Source: Sinomicrobium kalidii (lineage in GTDB: Bacteria > Bacteroidota > Bacteroidia > Flavobacteriales > Flavobacteriaceae). From it: DNA of 64,000 nucleotides. Of the stretch, positions 61,095-64,000 are shown piece by piece (the first letter of the stretch is position 1; each line of letters opens with the position of its first letter). Made by a program: the position numbers and the translations under genes. Below the pieces are notes generated by a model. The model did not search any database, was not told the origin of the DNA, and saw only the letters and a program-made list of their open reading frames with translations. Location of the stretch: contig NZ_CP089211.1 in assembly GCF_021183825.1 (NCBI RefSeq), forward strand, positions 3,826,501 to 3,890,500. The letters are read 5' to 3'.

Positions 61095-62441
61095 ATGCAC
61101 TTAAAAGACGCCCGCATATTAGTCATTGACGATGATACCGACGTGCTGACCGCCATGCGGCTGCTGCTGAAGTCGAGGGTGAGAGAAGTGGTGGTGGAGA
61201 AGAAACCCGACCATATCCTGTCGTTGCTCAGCAAAAATAAGTTCGATATCATTATCCTGGATATGAACTTCAACGGGCTGGTCAATACCGGGAACGAGGG
61301 ATTGTACTGGCTCCGGCAGATCCGTGAAACCGATACCAAGGTAGATGTTATCCTCATCACGGCATATGGCGATATTGACCTGGCCATCCGTTCCCTGAAG
61401 GAAGGGGCCTCCGATTTCCTGGTGAAACCGTGGAAGAACGAAAAGATATTACAATCCGTACAGGACCTGCTGGAAAAGAAGAAGTCGCGGAAAAGTACGA
61501 ACAAATCCGTAAAGCTGGAAGGGGAGAAGATACTCGGGGAAAGCGAGGTCATGAAAGATGTTTTCCTGAAACTCGGGAAGGTGGCGCCCACCGATGCCAA
61601 TGTACTGATCCTCGGCGAGAATGGAACAGGCAAGGACCTCATAGCAAGGGCCCTTCACGAAAATTCCCGTCGGAAGGACAAGCCCTTTGTTAAGGTCGAT
61701 TTGGGGGCATTGACACCTTCATTGTTCGAAAGTGAACTGTTCGGCTATAAAAAGGGCGCTTTTACCGATGCACGGGAAGACCGGAAAGGCCGGTTTGAAG
61801 TGGCTTCGGGAGGGACATTGTTTCTTGATGAGATAGGAAATATAAGCCTGCAGCAACAGGCCCGGCTGCTTACCGTTTTGCAAAACAGGTATATAACCCC
61901 TTTAGGATCGAACGAAACGGTTCCGGTTGATATCCGGCTTATTTGTGCCACCAACCTGGAACTTTCGGCCTTGGCCGATGAGAACAGGTTCCGCAAAGAC
62001 CTGATTTACCGGATTAATACCGTGGAGATTACCGTACCCCCGCTCCGGGAACGGGGAAAGGACATCAAACTGCTGGCCGGTCACTTTGTACAGCTGTATG
62101 CCGAAAAGTACATGAAAGAACCCTTTACCCTGGACAAGGGGTTTATAGAAAAATTAAAGGCGTATTCCTTCCCGGGGAACGTGAGGGAACTCCAGTATGC
62201 CCTCGAACGTGCCGTTATTATGGCGGAGGACGACACACTCTATGCCGGTGATGTAGTGTTCTCACCCATCGAAAAATACCAGAATGCACAGGATTCCCGC
62301 GAAATGAAACTGGAAACCATCGAAAAGAACACCATTCTTAAAGTGGTCGAAAAAAATAACGGCAATATCTCAAAATCAGCAAAAGAACTGGGAATAACCA
62401 GGGCTGCCCTGTACCGAAGACTGCACAAGTATGACCTCTGA
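61095..62441 (+). CDS. NtrC-family sigma-54-dependent response regulator
   Basis: Two-component activator of 448 residues from the ATG at 61095; the frame extends upstream through repeat sequence to a TTG and is not preferred. The receiver (about 5-120) has phospho-Asp56 (ILDMNFNG) after the acidic IDDD. The AAA+ domain (about 150-385) has Walker A GENGTGKD near 173-180. The loop that contacts sigma-54 reads GAFTDA instead of GAFTGA near 221. A Fis-type helix-turn-helix ends the protein (SKSAKELGITRAALYRRLHK). The kinase gene overlaps by 11 bases. It probably activates the divergent export operon. Confidence 0.92.
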   Translation: MHLKDARILVIDDDTDVLTAMRLLLKSRVREVVVEKKPDHILSLLSKNKFDIIILDMNFNGLVNTGNEGLYWLRQIRETDTKVDVILITAYGDIDLAIRSLKEGASDFLVKPWKNEKILQSVQDLLEKKKSRKSTNKSVKLEGEKILGESEVMKDVFLKLGKVAPTDANVLILGENGTGKDLIARALHENSRRKDKPFVKVDLGALTPSLFESELFGYKKGAFTDAREDRKGRFEVASGGTLFLDEIGNISLQQQARLLTVLQNRYITPLGSNETVPVDIRLICATNLELSALADENRFRKDLIYRINTVEITVPPLRERGKDIKLLAGHFVQLYAEKYMKEPFTLDKGFIEKLKAYSFPGNVRELQYALERAVIMAEDDTLYAGDVVFSPIEKYQNAQDSREMKLETIEKNTILKVVEKNNGNISKSAKELGITRAALYRRLHKYDL

Positions 62442-63774
62442 TTCCTATAAAAAAATCCTGCTGTTGCGGATCGGTATCCTTTTGGTTTCCCTGATAGCGC
62501 TGGCTTTTGCCGTAAGTGCTGCCAACATATATGCTATTGTGCCTGCGGCATTGTTCAGCGCCTGGGCCTGTTATTACCTTCATAGCTTTTGCATAAAAAG
62601 GTTTACGGAAGTAGACGATTTTTTCGAGGCGGTAAAGTACCGTGATTTTTCCCGGTGGTATGCCGAGAACAGGGGGCCTAAAGATATCCGTCAGCTTCAC
62701 GAGGGGTTCAATGAAGTGAACCGTACCATCAAGGAGATGAATACTGAAAAAGAGACCCAGTACCTCTACCTGCAAAAAATACTTGAAATGATAGATGTAG
62801 GCATTATTGCCTATAACCTGCATACCGGAAATGTTCTCTGGGCCAATGATTCACTGCGGAAAAACCTGGATATTCCGTCTGTAAAGAACATCCGGTTTAT
62901 TGCCAACAGGAAACCGAAGCTGTTCCGTGAGCTGTTGCAGGCCGATCATCCCCGGGAAACATCGGTTACCGTGGAAGCCGGGAGCCAGAAAAACAAGATG
63001 CTCGTATCCAATACCGTTTTTCATGTGGGAGACGACGCTTTTAAACTCGTTGTGCTTCAGAATATCGAAGATACGCTGAACCAGAATGAGTCTGATGCCT
63101 GGAAAAAGCTACTCAGTGTCATGACCCACGAGATCATGAATTCCATAGCTCCCATTTCTTCACTTGCCGAAACATTAAAGTCGAATGTCCAGGGGGCCAT
63201 CGATAAACCGGACAAACATCCCCTGGAGATGGAAGACCTGCATACGGGGATCGAAAGCATTAAAAAACGCAGTGAGGGCCTGATGAAATTTGCCAAGACC
63301 TACCGCAGCCTCAATAAGGTAACCAGTCTGAACAAAAGTAAGATCAGGGTAAGCGAATTCTTCCGGAATATCGACAAGCTGATGTACCCTTCACTGAAGG
63401 CCAAGAATATAGAAGTCGACTATAAAGTGGAACCTCCGGACCTGGAAGTGAAAATAGATGTCTACCTCGTTGAACAGGTACTTATCAACCTTATTCTGAA
63501 TGCCGTTGATGCCTGTGAAGAAAAAGACGATGCCCGGATTGTAATCTCGGCAGACCGCCACGTGGACGGTAATGTTGTGATCGGGATAGCTGATAACGGC
63601 AGGGGGATACCCGAAGAAGTGATCGACAATGTATTTGTCCCTTTTTTCAGTACCAAGAAAAAGGGGAGCGGTATAGGACTGAGCCTGTGCAAACAGATCA
63701 TGCTGCTCCACAGGGGAAGGGTGCAGATACGCAGTGTGGAAGGAGAGGGCACGGTGGTCAGTCTTATCTTTTGA
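62431..63774 (+). CDS. Sensor histidine kinase
   Basis: Membrane kinase of 447 residues. Two hydrophobic segments lie close together (about 10-28 and 33-52), so little or no periplasmic domain is present. A PAS-like region covers about 105-220. The H-box SVMTHEIMNSIAPISSLAET follows (phospho-His about 233), then an N-box INLILNAVDACEEKD and G-boxes IADNGRGIPEE and KKGSGIGLSL. It overlaps the response-regulator gene by 11 bases and so forms a pair with it. With no sensory periplasmic domain, the signal may be intramembrane or cytoplasmic. Confidence 0.92.
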   Translation: MTSDSYKKILLLRIGILLVSLIALAFAVSAANIYAIVPAALFSAWACYYLHSFCIKRFTEVDDFFEAVKYRDFSRWYAENRGPKDIRQLHEGFNEVNRTIKEMNTEKETQYLYLQKILEMIDVGIIAYNLHTGNVLWANDSLRKNLDIPSVKNIRFIANRKPKLFRELLQADHPRETSVTVEAGSQKNKMLVSNTVFHVGDDAFKLVVLQNIEDTLNQNESDAWKKLLSVMTHEIMNSIAPISSLAETLKSNVQGAIDKPDKHPLEMEDLHTGIESIKKRSEGLMKFAKTYRSLNKVTSLNKSKIRVSEFFRNIDKLMYPSLKAKNIEVDYKVEPPDLEVKIDVYLVEQVLINLILNAVDACEEKDDARIVISADRHVDGNVVIGIADNGRGIPEEVIDNVFVPFFSTKKKGSGIGLSLCKQIMLLHRGRVQIRSVEGEGTVVSLIF

Positions 63775-63810
63775 GAGCATTTTCTTCTGTATGTCATAAC
63801 AACATTCCAA

Positions 63811-63881
63811 ATCGTATCAGGACGACCGATAAAGTAATATCATGCTGTATGATACGATAATATCATGAAGTGTGATATACC
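63811..63881. repeat. Direct and inverted repeats after the kinase gene
   Basis: Units of 23 bases beginning AATATCATG occur at 63836-63858 and 63859-63881 (16 of 23 positions identical). ATCGTATC (63811-63818) is the perfect complement of GATACGAT (63851-63858). The tract may be a terminator or an operator for a gene beyond the window. The rest of the right end (63882-64000) shows nothing recognisable. Confidence 0.4.
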
Positions 63882-64000
63882 TTGATTATAAGTTGTTTTT
63901 CATTTTAAAAAATGATAGTGACGACAGAATACCGGCCTGTTTCTGTATTTCCCGCTGTCTCGCTATCAATCTTATAAGGTCTTTGGGGGCAGGTATCAAT

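Noticed and set aside
1..64000. tRNA, rRNA, transposase, integrase, phage or CRISPR genes
   Set aside because: None recognised on either strand by reading; short RNA genes without clear hairpin signature could still be missed.

Overview
The window looks like chromosomal DNA of a flavobacterium-like member of the Bacteroidota. The evidence is a SusC/SusD pair, a FecI/FecR regulatory pair, many lipoproteins ending their signal in a Cys lipobox, Tat-signal Gfo/Idh/MocA oxidoreductases, DUF1080 proteins, a SecA of about 1,120 residues, and several promoters of the flavobacterial TAnnTTTG type with almost no Shine-Dalgarno sites. No transposase, phage gene, CRISPR array, tRNA or rRNA was seen. Both window edges are ordinary; the left edge cuts a fecR gene.

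Layout. 1-1359: FecR anti-sigma (cut) and FecI-type sigma. 1504-4597: a BNR-repeat lipoprotein, thioredoxin reductase and a DUF1080 lipoprotein. 4779-9330: a SusC/SusD uptake pair, convergent with a PLP enzyme plus dipeptide epimerase unit (9327-11377). 11418-14599: a conserved protein of unknown function, an MBL hydrolase and a coiled-coil membrane protein. 14637-17776: myo-inositol oxygenase, a sodium:solute symporter and an XRE regulator, probably an inositol module. 18034-23958: SnoaL-like protein, AraC regulator, alpha/beta hydrolase, small membrane protein, a dihydroorotase homologue without its zinc ligands, and a BatA/VWA protein. 24069-25993: a DUF6249 membrane protein facing an ECF sigma/anti-sigma pair, then DUF4199. 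26099-30791: secA, DUF2795 and cobalamin adenosyltransferase. 31014-35191: Gfo/Idh/MocA - double DUF1080 - Gfo/Idh/MocA, probably a 3-keto-glycoside catabolic set. 35635-41738: collagen-like lipoprotein, FnIII/lipocalin-like lipoprotein, OmpA protein and a large hybrid sensor/AraC regulator.

41774-63774 is the most unusual part. It reads in transcription order HlyD adaptor, ABC ATPase, six consecutive paralogous MacB/FtsX permeases, a second ABC ATPase and TolC, about 19 kb on the minus strand. Divergent from it is an NtrC-type sigma-54 activator with its histidine kinase. A sigma-54-like -24 element and a 22-bp-spaced direct repeat lie between the two units, so the two-component pair probably switches the export operon. 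The longer spacers inside this operon hold palindromic repeats, of two families, while the short spacers hold none.

The main points for follow-up are the six-permease export operon, the interspersed palindromic repeat families, a pair of outward-facing ECF-type promoters at 24460-24540, and the metal-less dihydroorotase homologue.
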